Source: Streptomyces sp. NRRL S-1022 (GTDB lineage Bacteria; Actinomycetota; Actinomycetes; Streptomycetales; Streptomycetaceae). Taken from it: a DNA stretch of 64,000 nt. The stretch spans positions 62,001 to 126,000 of the forward strand of contig NZ_JOIU01000024.1 in the NCBI RefSeq assembly GCF_000720135.1. The letters run 5' to 3'. This document shows positions 10,602 through 21,400 of this stretch, one piece after another. Both the position numbers and the translations under genes were made by a program. A model generated the notes under the pieces. That model did no database searches. It was not told where the DNA came from and saw only the letters and a program-made list of their open reading frames with translations. Within the stretch, counting starts at the first letter, position 1. Every line of letters starts with the position of its first letter.

Positions 10602-11050
10602 CAGTACCTAATCCTTCACTGGGTCACGCGGCGGGTCCGGCAGGGACGGACGGGATGTGTCCGGTGCGCGGTGGCCACGCCGGGTATGCGACCGACACCA
10701 TGGGCATAGCGGGTGAATCTATGAGGAAAGGGTCGACAGCGACCCTGGTACCGAGGTCCCCGGACCGGGGCGTCCGAAACCGGGAACCACAGGTGATTTC
10801 CGGTCAGGGTGAAGTCGGGCCGCCTCCCGCCGAGTCGACGGGAGAGCAGGGCCGCCGGACGCACCGGTCATGGATCCGGGGACCAACGGCAGGGCCGAAT
10901 GCGCCCCTGCCGAGGGCGTGTTCGTCAGCAGGGCCGTCTTCTTGACCCGGGGCAGGCGGAACAACCGTCCGCCCGCACCCGCCACCCTAGGTGCTGCCGG
11001 CGGCCGGCGCAGTCCGGGAGCGGCCGGTCGCGTGGGGCCGGGCCGGCCGG
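10602..11050. other. Intergenic region upstream of the catalase
   Basis: About 450 bases between two leftward genes with no codon-biased ORF. It must hold the catalase promoter. A 6-bp inverted repeat with a 4-base loop, GGGTCG-ACAG-CGACCC (10730-10745), is a possible operator. A GGGTAT at 10682-10687 points the wrong way for the catalase. Confidence 0.4.
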
Positions 11051-12514
11051 TCACGGCCGGGCCGTCACCCGTACGGTCTCCAGGGCGGGGTCCGCCGCGC
11101 CCGCGATGAGGAAGCCGTGGGCGACACCGCTGCGCAGGTAGTCGAGGACCTCCGCGGTGATCACCTCGCCGGGCGCGACGACCGGCACGCCCGGCGGGTA
11201 GGGGCAGATCATTTCGGCGGCGACCCGGCCCACGGCCCGCTCGGCGGGCACCTGTTCGGCCGGTCCGAAGAAGGCGTCGCGGGGCAGGACGGCCTGTTCG
11301 AGTTCGAGGACGTGGGGCTCGGGCAGGTGCACGGCGGGCTGCCGCTCGATGGTGTCCGCCCGCTCGACCAGTGTGCGCACGGACTCCAGCAGCAGCTTCT
11401 CGGTCTCCTCGTCGTCGGCGTGGGTGATGGAGGCGCTGATCCGGCAGGTGTCGGAGCCGCCGGTGTCGATGTGGCAGTTGGCACGCAGCCACTCGGCCGC
11501 CTGCATGCCGCTGATGCCGAGGTCGCGTACGTCGACGACGATCTTCAACGGGTCGAACTCGGCGGCCAGGCCCTCGTCGACGATCTCGCCGCCCATCACC
11601 CGCAGTCCCGGCAGCTCCCGGAGCCGGGCCCGGATGCGCTCGGCGCGGTGCAGGGCCGCGTCCAGCAGTCCGTGGCCCTGTTCCACCATCTGCCGCCGCC
11701 ACCCGTCGAGCGTCGCGTAGACCAGCGAGGAGGCGCTGGTGGTGCCGAGCAGGTCCTCACGCTGCTTGAGGACGTCGGGCGAGATCCGGTCGTGCTGGAG
11801 GTGGAACACCGAGCTCTGTTCGATCGCGCCGCCCATCTTGTGGACGCTGGTGACGACCAGGTCGGCGTCCGCGTCCATGCCCCAGGCCGGCAGACCGGGG
11901 TGGAAGGGCAGGTGGGCGCCCCATGCCTCGTCCACGATGAGCGGTACGTCGCAGGCGTGACAGGCGTCGGCCACGCCCCGGATGTCGGCGCAGGTCCCCC
12001 AGTCGGTGGGGGTGATCAGCAGCATGCCCTTGGCGTCCGGGTGCTCGCGCAGCCGGGCGCGGACGTCGTCGGGCTCCGGCGGGTGGGCGAGGTGCCGTTC
12101 CGTGTCGAACTTCGGGTGGACCCAGATCGGCTCCACACCGTTGATGATCACCGCGGAGATGACGGCCTTGTGCGCGTTACGGGACAGCAGCAGCTTCTCC
12201 CCCGGCCCGGCGACCGCGCACATCGCGGTCTTCACGGACAGGGAACTGCCGCACGTGGAGAAGAAGGCGTGCTCGGCGCCGACCGCGTCGGCCATCAGCT
12301 CCTCGGCCTGTTGCAGCACGCCCTGCGACTGACGGCGGTCGTCCAGGCCGTTCAGGGAGAGCACGTCCGAGCGGAAGACGTCCATGCCGACGATCTCGGC
12401 GACGCGCGGATCGGCCCCGCGGCCCTGCTTGTGCCCCGGCGGCCCGTACGCCACGTCCCCCCGGCGGCGGAACTCCTCCAGTGCCTCCAGGACGGGTACG
12501 CGCGAGTGGTCCAT
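11051..12514 (-). CDS. PLP-dependent Orn/Lys/Arg decarboxylase
   Basis: Fold-type I basic amino acid decarboxylase of 487 residues, the short Gram-positive (SpeA/YaaO-like) type that lacks the N-terminal wing domain of enterobacterial enzymes. PLP is held by Lys226 (S-V-H-K-M-G-G motif) and Asp195 of DEAWGAH; YGPPGHKQGRG near the N-terminus and GTTSASSLVYATLDG are also family hallmarks. It would make a diamine or agmatine (putrescine, cadaverine or agmatine; substrate not decidable). ATG 12514 is preceded by an excellent RBS (CAGGAGGA). It is divergent from the M20 hydrolase with about 140 bases between, suggesting shared control. Confidence 0.88.
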   Translation of the reverse strand: MDHSRVPVLEALEEFRRRGDVAYGPPGHKQGRGADPRVAEIVGMDVFRSDVLSLNGLDDRRQSQGVLQQAEELMADAVGAEHAFFSTCGSSLSVKTAMCAVAGPGEKLLLSRNAHKAVISAVIINGVEPIWVHPKFDTERHLAHPPEPDDVRARLREHPDAKGMLLITPTDWGTCADIRGVADACHACDVPLIVDEAWGAHLPFHPGLPAWGMDADADLVVTSVHKMGGAIEQSSVFHLQHDRISPDVLKQREDLLGTTSASSLVYATLDGWRRQMVEQGHGLLDAALHRAERIRARLRELPGLRVMGGEIVDEGLAAEFDPLKIVVDVRDLGISGMQAAEWLRANCHIDTGGSDTCRISASITHADDEETEKLLLESVRTLVERADTIERQPAVHLPEPHVLELEQAVLPRDAFFGPAEQVPAERAVGRVAAEMICPYPPGVPVVAPGEVITAEVLDYLRSGVAHGFLIAGAADPALETVRVTARP

Positions 12515-12655
12515 GGGTGTCCTCCTGAGCTGAACGGGGCCGCACCCACCGTGTTGCACCGGCCTGGCGCCCCAAACACTCCGGCTGGTGTCAGGGGCCG
12601 TCCGGGTGGAACCCGGGCCGGCACGCTCCACGCCCGCCGGACCGGAGGAGGTCTC

Positions 12656-13822
12656 GTGTCCCTGTACCAGCGGATCCGGGAGGAGGCCGCACGGCGCGCC
12701 GACGCGCTGTGGGCCGTGGCCTCGGCCCTGCACGCGGAGCCGGAGACCGCCTTCGCCGAACACCGGGCGGCGGCGCTGCTGAGCGGCGAGCTGGAGGGCG
12801 CCGGCTTCGAGGTCCGGCGCGAGGCCGCGGGCCTGCCGACCGCGTTCACGGCCCGCTCGGGCGAGGGCCGGCCGGTGGTGGCGTTCCCGCTGGAGTACGA
12901 CGCCCTGCCCGGGCTCGGGCACGCCTGCGGGCACAACCTGATCGCGGCGGCCGGCCTCGGGGCCGCCCTGGTCGTGGACGCCGTACGGGACGGCGCCCCG
13001 GGCACGGTCCTGGCGGTGGGGACGCCGGCCGAGGAGGGCGGCGGCGGCAAGGCCCTGGAGGTGGAGGCCGGGGTCTTCGACGGGGTGGACGCCGCCCTGA
13101 TGTTCCACCCCGGGGTGTACGACTGGGTGCGGGCACCGCTCACCGCGCAGGAGCAGTACCGGGTCGGCTTCCGGGGCCGGGCCGCGCACCCGACGGGCAA
13201 CCCGACGGAGGGCATCGACGCGCTGGCGGCGCTGATCGAGCTGTTCAACGTGGTGTCGGCGCTCGGCCGGCGGCTGCCGGAGGGATCCCATGTGCAGGGG
13301 ATCATCACCCACGGCGGTACGGCCACGAACATCGTCCCGGAGTACGCCGAGGGCCGCTTCGGGCTGCGCGCGCTCACCACGGCCGCCCTGGACGAGCTGG
13401 CGGCGCAGCTGCGCACGGCGGCCGAGGGCGTCGCGCTGGCGACCGGGACGAGTGTGACGGTGGAACGCGCGAGCGTGCGCTACGAGCACTTCCGGGACAG
13501 CACGGTGCTGTCCGAGCGGTTCGCCGGGCACCTGGACCGCGCCGGGATCACGCTCACGCCGCCCGCTCCCGGGGTCTACCTGGGTTCCTCCGACATCGGC
13601 AACGTGAGCGGCCGGGTGCCCGCCATCCACCCGTTCGTGGCGATCATGGGCGCGGACGGCTCCGACCACACGCCGGAGTTCGCCGAGGCGGCGGCCTCGG
13701 AGCGGGCCCGCGGTGTGCTCCTCGCGGTGGTGGAGGCGCTGGCCTGCACGGCGGCGGACGTCCTGGGGGACGCGGAGCTGCGCGGCCGGGCGTGGGAGGA
13801 CCTGCGCCGGGCCCCGGCCTGA
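12656..13822 (+). CDS. M20 family amidohydrolase
   Basis: Metal-dependent amidohydrolase/aminoacylase of 388 residues (M20D, AbgB-like). Metal-binding motifs: EYDALPGLGHACGHNL, PAEEGGGGK, a His in MFHPGVYDW and the lid-domain FRGRAAHPTGNPTEGIDAL; the C-terminal metal His is in DGSDHTPEF. It cleaves an N-acyl or amide bond of an amino acid-like substrate. GTG 12656 sits 5 bases after GGAGGAG. Divergent pairing with the basic amino acid decarboxylase hints at a shared polyamine or amino acid pathway, which is inference only. Confidence 0.85.
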   Translation: MSLYQRIREEAARRADALWAVASALHAEPETAFAEHRAAALLSGELEGAGFEVRREAAGLPTAFTARSGEGRPVVAFPLEYDALPGLGHACGHNLIAAAGLGAALVVDAVRDGAPGTVLAVGTPAEEGGGGKALEVEAGVFDGVDAALMFHPGVYDWVRAPLTAQEQYRVGFRGRAAHPTGNPTEGIDALAALIELFNVVSALGRRLPEGSHVQGIITHGGTATNIVPEYAEGRFGLRALTTAALDELAAQLRTAAEGVALATGTSVTVERASVRYEHFRDSTVLSERFAGHLDRAGITLTPPAPGVYLGSSDIGNVSGRVPAIHPFVAIMGADGSDHTPEFAEAAASERARGVLLAVVEALACTAADVLGDAELRGRAWEDLRRAPA

Positions 13823-13826
13823 GCGC

Positions 13827-13844
13827 GCCCGGCCGCGGCCGGGC
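13827..13844. terminator. Palindromic terminator
   Basis: An 18-base perfect palindrome, GCCCGGCCG followed by its complement CGGCCGGGC, lies between the convergent M20 and ANTAR genes and directly abuts the ANTAR stop codon. Likely bidirectional terminator without a U tract. Confidence 0.6.
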
Positions 13845-14201
13845 TCAGCCCGGCCGGCCGCACGCCACCTCGTGCCCGGCCTTGCGGTGGTCGGCACCGG
13901 CCTGGGCGCGCGCGTGCTCCACGGCGGCGGGCAGCGCCCGGCGGATCACCTCGGGGAGCGTGCGCCGCGCCGGCCACTCGACCAGGCAGCGCGCCACCTC
14001 CCGCAATTTGACGTTGGTGTGCTGCGACATGTGCTTCAGGGCCTCCCAGCCCTGCTCCCGCCGCAGACCGCCCACGGTGATGACCACGCCGATCGCCTGG
14101 TCCACCAGGGCGTGCGAGACCAGCGCCTCACGCAGCTGGTCCACCTCGTCCTGGAGTGCCTTCACCTGGTCCTGGTCCGTCCGCTCGTCGGGTCCGATCA
14201 T
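13845..14201 (-). CDS. ANTAR-domain RNA-binding regulator
   Basis: 118-residue protein consisting of a short N-terminal coiled coil (DQVKALQDEVDQLREALVSH) and a C-terminal ANTAR domain (ALVDQAIGVVITVGGLRREQGWEALKHMSQHTNVKLREVA), with the conserved A-x-G-V/I and the closing three-helix Ala/aromatic pattern. ANTAR proteins act as transcription antiterminators by binding paired hairpins in nascent RNA. No sensor domain is present, so a partner protein is expected. A GTG three codons upstream (14210) is an alternative start. It is divergent from the AraC regulator. Confidence 0.85.
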   Translation of the reverse strand: MIGPDERTDQDQVKALQDEVDQLREALVSHALVDQAIGVVITVGGLRREQGWEALKHMSQHTNVKLREVARCLVEWPARRTLPEVIRRALPAAVEHARAQAGADHRKAGHEVACGRPG

Positions 14202-14333
14202 GTCTTTCACCCTGAGCGGCCCGGCCGCCCGCCGCAAGCCGCCATGCGAACAGCAGGGCAAGCCACCGTACAAAAAACGAAAAATGGCTGGTAGGAGGCC
14301 CATACACGTGGGTTTCAGGGGCAGCGGAAGGCC

Positions 14334-15284
14334 ATGCAGACACTCACCTTCGACAGCGACGACATGGACGTGACGGAGGATTTCCTCAGCCGTGCCTACG
14401 CCCGGATGCGGATCGGCAGCGGCAGCCCCGGTTCCCACCGCGCCCGGATCCGCCGTACCGGCATCGACTCGGTGAGTGTCGACGAGCTCGCGCTGGACTT
14501 CGAGATGGACTACTCGGTGACCCCGCTGGGCCGGATCTGTCTGTGCGTCATGCACGACGGGACCGTGCGGGACCACGCCTTCCAGGGCGTCGAGGACGCC
14601 TTCGGCCCGGGTGACGTGGTGCTGTTCGCGCCGCCGGACCTGCCGTACACGGGCCGGATCTGCAACGCCCGCTACAACATCACGATGCTGGAACCGGCGC
14701 TGCTCACGCAGGTGGCCGGGGACGCGGACGGCTCGCGGCCGGTACGGCTGACCGGGCATCGGCCGCGCTCGGGGGCGTCGGCGCGCAATCTGTACCGCAC
14801 GATCGCCCATCTGCGGGACACGGTGTTCGCCGATCCGGAGCTGGCGGACCAGCCGCTGATCGCGGCCACGGCGGCCCAGCACCTGGCGGCGAGCGTGCTG
14901 GCCGCGTTCCCGAACACGGCGCTGGACGAGCCCGCCGCCGGCGGCGCCGACGCGCACCCGGCGGTGCTGCGCCGTGCGCTCGCCTACATCGACGACCACG
15001 CGGACCAGCCGGTGACGGTCGCGGACATCGCCGCCGCGGCCCATGTCACGGTCCGCGCGCTCCAGTACGCCTTCCGCCGCCATCTGGACACCACGCCGCT
15101 CGCCCAGCTGCGCCGGGTCCGGCTGGCGCACGCCCATCACGCCCTGGTGGCCGCCGACCCCGGCGCCGGGGCCACGGTCACGGAGATCGCGGCCCGGTGG
15201 GGTTTCCACCACCCGGGCCGCTTCGCCTCCCTGTACCGGGACACCTACCGGCGGGCCCCGCACGAGACCCTGACCGGTGGCTGA
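14334..15284 (+). CDS. AraC family transcriptional regulator
   Basis: 316-residue regulator with an N-terminal cupin-like ligand/oligomerisation domain (AraC_binding_2 type, about 1-180) and a C-terminal double helix-turn-helix (about 215-312: ITVADIAAAAHVTVRALQYAFRRHL and ATVTEIAARWGFHHPGRFASLYRDTYRRAP; the first residues read PVTVADIA in the sequence). ATG 14334 follows a GGAAGG RBS. Upstream lies a notably A-rich stretch (14270-14290). Its targets are unknown. It ends 8 bases before the convergent beta-helix gene. Confidence 0.88.
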   Translation: MQTLTFDSDDMDVTEDFLSRAYARMRIGSGSPGSHRARIRRTGIDSVSVDELALDFEMDYSVTPLGRICLCVMHDGTVRDHAFQGVEDAFGPGDVVLFAPPDLPYTGRICNARYNITMLEPALLTQVAGDADGSRPVRLTGHRPRSGASARNLYRTIAHLRDTVFADPELADQPLIAATAAQHLAASVLAAFPNTALDEPAAGGADAHPAVLRRALAYIDDHADQPVTVADIAAAAHVTVRALQYAFRRHLDTTPLAQLRRVRLAHAHHALVAADPGAGATVTEIAARWGFHHPGRFASLYRDTYRRAPHETLTGG

Positions 15285-15292
15285 CCGGTGTT

Positions 15293-17833
<2,541 letters not shown>

Positions 17834-17974
17834 TCGGCGGCTCCAGACGAGGGCGGGGTCGGCGAACCTGACCCCACGGCTTAGTTCATGTTTTGATTTA
17901 AGTGATGAACCAAGCGGGCCACAAGACTTGCGACATGAGATCCTTCAACCGGTGTGCGAGGGGGAGGAGTTCAC
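17834..17974 (-). promoter_or_regulatory. AT-rich promoter/operator region of the beta-helix gene
   Basis: The 17880-17908 stretch is far more AT-rich than its surroundings and holds an inverted repeat GTTCAT ... ATGAAC with a 15-base spacer (17885-17911, read GTTCATGTTTTGATTTAAG on the plus strand). Such A/T-rich sites upstream of secreted glycoside hydrolases are often operators for sugar-responsive repressors (LacI, ROK or DeoR families); which one is not known. Confidence 0.45.
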
Positions 17975-19330
17975 TCAGAGGCGCAGACCGTGCCCGCGCC
18001 CCAGGACCAGATGCGGATCGTGGCGCCGTTTGGCGTCCGCGAAGGACCGCCAGCCGGCGCCGTGGTGCTCCCGCCAGTCCGCGGCGGACAGGGGCAGGGC
18101 GTTGACGGGGTAGGCGACGGCGCCGGCGGCCCGGGCCAGGTCGTGGGCGGCGCGATTGGCGGCCACCATCCGGGCGGCCGTCTCCGGGCTGCCCGGCGCA
18201 GCCGTGCGCAACAAGGCGAACAGCCACAGGACTTGACCGGGCGGGCGGCGGAAGAGCGGCGCGCGCAGCCGGCCGGAGACGAGCGGGTAGAGCAGGACGA
18301 GACCGGTGGTGCGCAGGTCGGCGAAGGCGGGGTCGGCGAGCACCGAGCGGACGACGGTCTCGGCGGTGTGGTCCGGGAGGAGCAGGTTGAGCCACGGGTG
18401 CGGATGCAGCCACTCCCCCGTCGCCCGGAGGATCTCCTCGTCGCTGTCGACGCGGTGGGCGAACTCGGCGTACCCGAGGTCGGCCGTCTCCACGGTGACC
18501 GGATCGTGCGCGAGCCCGTCGAGCAGGCGGCCGTCGTCCGGTGGACGCGGCCCGTCGTGCCAGGCCACGGCCTCGATCATGTACTGCCAGTCGCGGTCCC
18601 CCACCGGGCGGGCCTGGCCCTCCAGGTAGGCGAAACGCCCTTCCCCGGCGAGCCGCCGCTGGTCGGCGAGGTAGCGGGGGAGGTCGTCGTAGAAGAGGCA
18701 GTAGCGGCGGACGCGTTCGGGCGCGGGGACCAGGCGCAGGGTGGCCCCGACGATCACGGCGCACTGGCCGAGCCCGGCGAGGACGGCGTGGAACAGCGCG
18801 GGGTCCCGGCCGGGCGAACAGACGCGGTGCTTCCCCGCCCCGGTCACCACCTCCAGCTCCCGCACCTGGTCCGCGACCAGGCCGTGCCGGTGGGTGGCGC
18901 CGCCGAGGCCGCCCGCGGACAGGACGCCGCCGACGCCCGCGCCCAGGTAGTCGGTGAGGACCGGGGGCGTACGGCCGGAGGGCAGGGTGGCGGCCAGCAC
19001 CTCCCGCCACAACGCGCCTGCCTGCACGGTGACCTGGTCATCTGTCACCTGGCCGACGCCGTTCATGGCGCGCAGGTCGACGACGATCCCGCCCGCCGCC
19101 TGGCTATGGCCGTACAGCGCGTGGCCGCCGCCGCGCACGCCGACCGGGATGTGCCGCGGTCCGGCGAATTCCAGCAGGTCCCGGATCTGGGCGGCGGACC
19201 CCGGCCGCAGTACGGCCCGCGGGGTCGCCCGCACGAGCTGCCCGAAGTCCTGGGCGGCGTCCCGCAGGGTGTCCGGGCGGGTGTCCAGGGCCGGGCCGAA
19301 GCGGGCGGCCAGGTCGTCGGCCAGGGTCAT
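17975..19330 (-). CDS. Cytokinin dehydrogenase-like FAD oxidoreductase
   Basis: Flavoprotein of 451 residues of the PCMH/VAO type. Residues 30-210 form the FAD domain; the covalent FAD-attachment His is His70 (V-R-G-G-G-H-A-L, equal to the R-G-x-G-H-S-L of plant CKX). TDYLGAGVGGVLSAGGLGG matches the plant CKX region that contains the catalytic Asp (here Asp127), followed by RHGLVADQVRELEVVTGAG. The C-terminal domain has HPWLNLLLP and the closing HDPHLVLGRGHGL, both typical of cytokinin dehydrogenases. It would oxidatively remove the N6 side chain of isopentenyl-type cytokinins, or oxidise a related amine or alcohol. No signal peptide is seen. Confidence 0.8.
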   Translation of the reverse strand: MTLADDLAARFGPALDTRPDTLRDAAQDFGQLVRATPRAVLRPGSAAQIRDLLEFAGPRHIPVGVRGGGHALYGHSQAAGGIVVDLRAMNGVGQVTDDQVTVQAGALWREVLAATLPSGRTPPVLTDYLGAGVGGVLSAGGLGGATHRHGLVADQVRELEVVTGAGKHRVCSPGRDPALFHAVLAGLGQCAVIVGATLRLVPAPERVRRYCLFYDDLPRYLADQRRLAGEGRFAYLEGQARPVGDRDWQYMIEAVAWHDGPRPPDDGRLLDGLAHDPVTVETADLGYAEFAHRVDSDEEILRATGEWLHPHPWLNLLLPDHTAETVVRSVLADPAFADLRTTGLVLLYPLVSGRLRAPLFRRPPGQVLWLFALLRTAAPGSPETAARMVAANRAAHDLARAAGAVAYPVNALPLSAADWREHHGAGWRSFADAKRRHDPHLVLGRGHGLRL

Positions 19331-19458
19331 GCGGGCATCCCATCAGACGGCGGCGCCTTCCGTCGAGACGGCCTCCGGCCGGCTCCCCGGACCCGATCGT
19401 CATGGGGTGCACGACGGGCGGTTCCCACACCGGAGTCGGGCGGGAACCGGTCGCCGGG

Positions 19459-21255
19459 TCAGGTGGTGGCCGGGGTGAGGGTCAGGGTCTGTTCGGCCGC
19501 GGTGCGTCCGCCGCCCACCGGGCCGCCGGTGCGGTCCGTCCAGGTGCGCACGGGTGTGGTCTCGGCGAGTCGGCCCGCGGTCGCGGAGAGGCCGAGGGCG
19601 AGACCGCTGTAGCGGTTGACCAGGCGGTAGGTGCCGTCTTCGGGGGTTGCGGGCAGGACGAACCACTGCTGTCCGACGGCCGGCCCGCCGGTGCGGGGCG
19701 CGGTGACCACCGGCTTGGCGCCCCAGGCGCGGCCGGCCTTCCTCGCGGAGTCGACGGCGAGCAGCCGGCCGGTCGCCGCGTTGGCGACGGTGAAGGCGCC
19801 GTCGCCCGTCGGGGTGAAGGACCACGAAGCGCGGGCGGAGCCGGTGGCCGGGGCCACCGAGGTGACCGCGGAGCCGCCGGACGCCTGGGCCAGGACCCGG
19901 CCCCTGCCGCTCGCGATGCGGTAACCGCGGCCGGTGTCCACGGGCGGGGCGGCCGGGGCGACGGGGTCGACGGTGACGTCGACGTACTCGCCGGAGGCGT
20001 CGTGGGAGCAGCCGAAGGAGCAGTAGGCGCGGAAGGTCCGGCCGAGGACGGCGGAACCGGTGCGGCCGGCGGGGTCCAGGAACCAGCGGTACCAGGACGC
20101 GGTGGTGTAGGCGCCGGTGTCGCCGATGAGCCGCCACTTCTGCGTGGCCAGGTCGTCGGTGGCGTACAGGTACTGCGGTGCGCCACCGCTCTGGTCGACG
20201 GCCTGCGGGGTGCCGATGTACAGGCCGAGATGGGCGTCGTAGGCGATGTCGAGCACGAACAGCGGCGAGGTCGGGGGCATGGTGCCGGCCGCGATCTGCT
20301 CCGCGGCGGTACCGGGGTTGGCCGGGTCGTACTCGGCTCCGGCGGGGGTGTAGCCGGTGGGGTGGCCGGCGTCGACGGGGACGATGTCGCTCTCCCGGCC
20401 GCCGGTGCCGGGCTCGGACCAGGCGCCGTCGTACCACTTGCGCCAGGAGCCGGGGGCCATCTTCGCGGCGATCGGGGCCCGGGCCACGTGCTCGTAGAAG
20501 GCTTTCCAGCCGCCGCGTTTGTCGACGATCCGCGAGCCGTAATAGACGTAGAAGTAGCCGGAAGCCGCGTCCACGAACAGGCGCTGGTCGCCGTCACCGT
20601 AGGAGTACGTCTCGTGCGGGAAGGCCGCCGTGTCCCCGCGCTCCGTGCTGTACGGCGAGGTGATCACGTGGTCCTCGATGGTCCAGGTGCGGCCCTGGTC
20701 GGTGGAGACGGCGTAGTCGACGGCGTCGTAGTGGAGGCCGTCGCCGAAGGGCTGCGGGGTGAACTCGTTGTGCGCCAGGCCGTACCAGTCGCCCGTGTCG
20801 GGGTCCACCCACACCCCGGACAGGTCGCAGTAGTTCTTCTGCGCGTAGCCCGAGCCGCTCGGCGCGTACGTCGCCTCCCGCCCGGTGGGGCCGGTGTTGC
20901 ACCGCCGGGTGGTGTCGTCGTTGCGGTCGGCGGGGTCGGCCGGGTCGACCGCCTCGCTCAGACTCCGGTCGAAGGCGGCGCTGTCGAAGTCCTTGCCGGT
21001 GTAGAAGTCCCAGACCCGCGGGTCGCCGGCGCCGTAGAGGGCGGCCGACTGCTGGTAGTGGAAGGTGCCGTCCCTGTCGAGGTAGGGGGTGGCGGGGGTG
21101 TCCGTGGGGTGGGTGAACGGCACCGGGGTCCCGACGGTCACGGTGTAGCCGGCGGCGCCGGGGGACGCGGTCCGCGCGGGCGCCGCGGTGCCGACGCCCA
21201 GGACCAGGGCGACGGCCGCGGCGACGGCGCCGCCTGCTCTGCTCAACGGTCGCAC
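19459..21255 (-). CDS. Secreted beta-propeller protein with C-terminal ricin-type lectin
   Basis: 598-residue exported protein. The GTG at 21255 is chosen because AAGGAG lies 5 bases upstream; it begins a Sec signal peptide (VRPLSRAGGAVAAAVALVLG, cleavage near PARTA). Residues about 35-440 look like a five-bladed propeller (repeated D-G/W-Y patterns, DYAVSTDQGRTWTIEDHV, YFYVYYGSR, LYIGTPQAV) as in GH43/sialidase-like proteins, with several Cys. The last 130 residues are a ricin-B-like trefoil (GRGYRIASGRGRVLA, GAFTVANAATGRLLAVD, GTYRLVNRYSGLALGLS). Likely glycan-binding or glycan-cleaving in the medium; activity unknown. Confidence 0.75.
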   Translation of the reverse strand: MRPLSRAGGAVAAAVALVLGVGTAAPARTASPGAAGYTVTVGTPVPFTHPTDTPATPYLDRDGTFHYQQSAALYGAGDPRVWDFYTGKDFDSAAFDRSLSEAVDPADPADRNDDTTRRCNTGPTGREATYAPSGSGYAQKNYCDLSGVWVDPDTGDWYGLAHNEFTPQPFGDGLHYDAVDYAVSTDQGRTWTIEDHVITSPYSTERGDTAAFPHETYSYGDGDQRLFVDAASGYFYVYYGSRIVDKRGGWKAFYEHVARAPIAAKMAPGSWRKWYDGAWSEPGTGGRESDIVPVDAGHPTGYTPAGAEYDPANPGTAAEQIAAGTMPPTSPLFVLDIAYDAHLGLYIGTPQAVDQSGGAPQYLYATDDLATQKWRLIGDTGAYTTASWYRWFLDPAGRTGSAVLGRTFRAYCSFGCSHDASGEYVDVTVDPVAPAAPPVDTGRGYRIASGRGRVLAQASGGSAVTSVAPATGSARASWSFTPTGDGAFTVANAATGRLLAVDSARKAGRAWGAKPVVTAPRTGGPAVGQQWFVLPATPEDGTYRLVNRYSGLALGLSATAGRLAETTPVRTWTDRTGGPVGGGRTAAEQTLTLTPATT

Positions 21256-21400
21256 GGGTACTCCTTGCTGCCGAAGGGCCGGTTGCACGGAACGATCCGG
21301 CCCGGGCGGCGCCCCGGCAATGGACTCCCGTGCGCCGCCTCTTGCACTTTCGTGCGTGCGGGACGGCTGGTGCGGCCACGTTCGCGCAGGGGGCGTGGCC

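Noticed and set aside
10660..10690. Sigma-B-like promoter near the catalase (GGGTAT at 10682)
   Set aside because: The box is on the plus strand while the catalase is on the minus strand, and no GTTT-type -35 lies at a suitable distance.
10991..12655. Apparent long N-terminal extension of the M20 amidohydrolase
   Set aside because: The frame is open upstream only as the antisense of the decarboxylase gene; the real start is the GTG at 12656 with GGAGGAG upstream and a normal family length.
13827..13844. The GC palindrome as a regulatory operator
   Set aside because: It sits between two convergent stop codons, so a terminator role is more likely.
12515..13897. Apparent long extension of the decarboxylase frame over the M20 gene
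   Set aside because: It is antisense to the M20 gene; the decarboxylase starts at ATG 12514 with a strong RBS.
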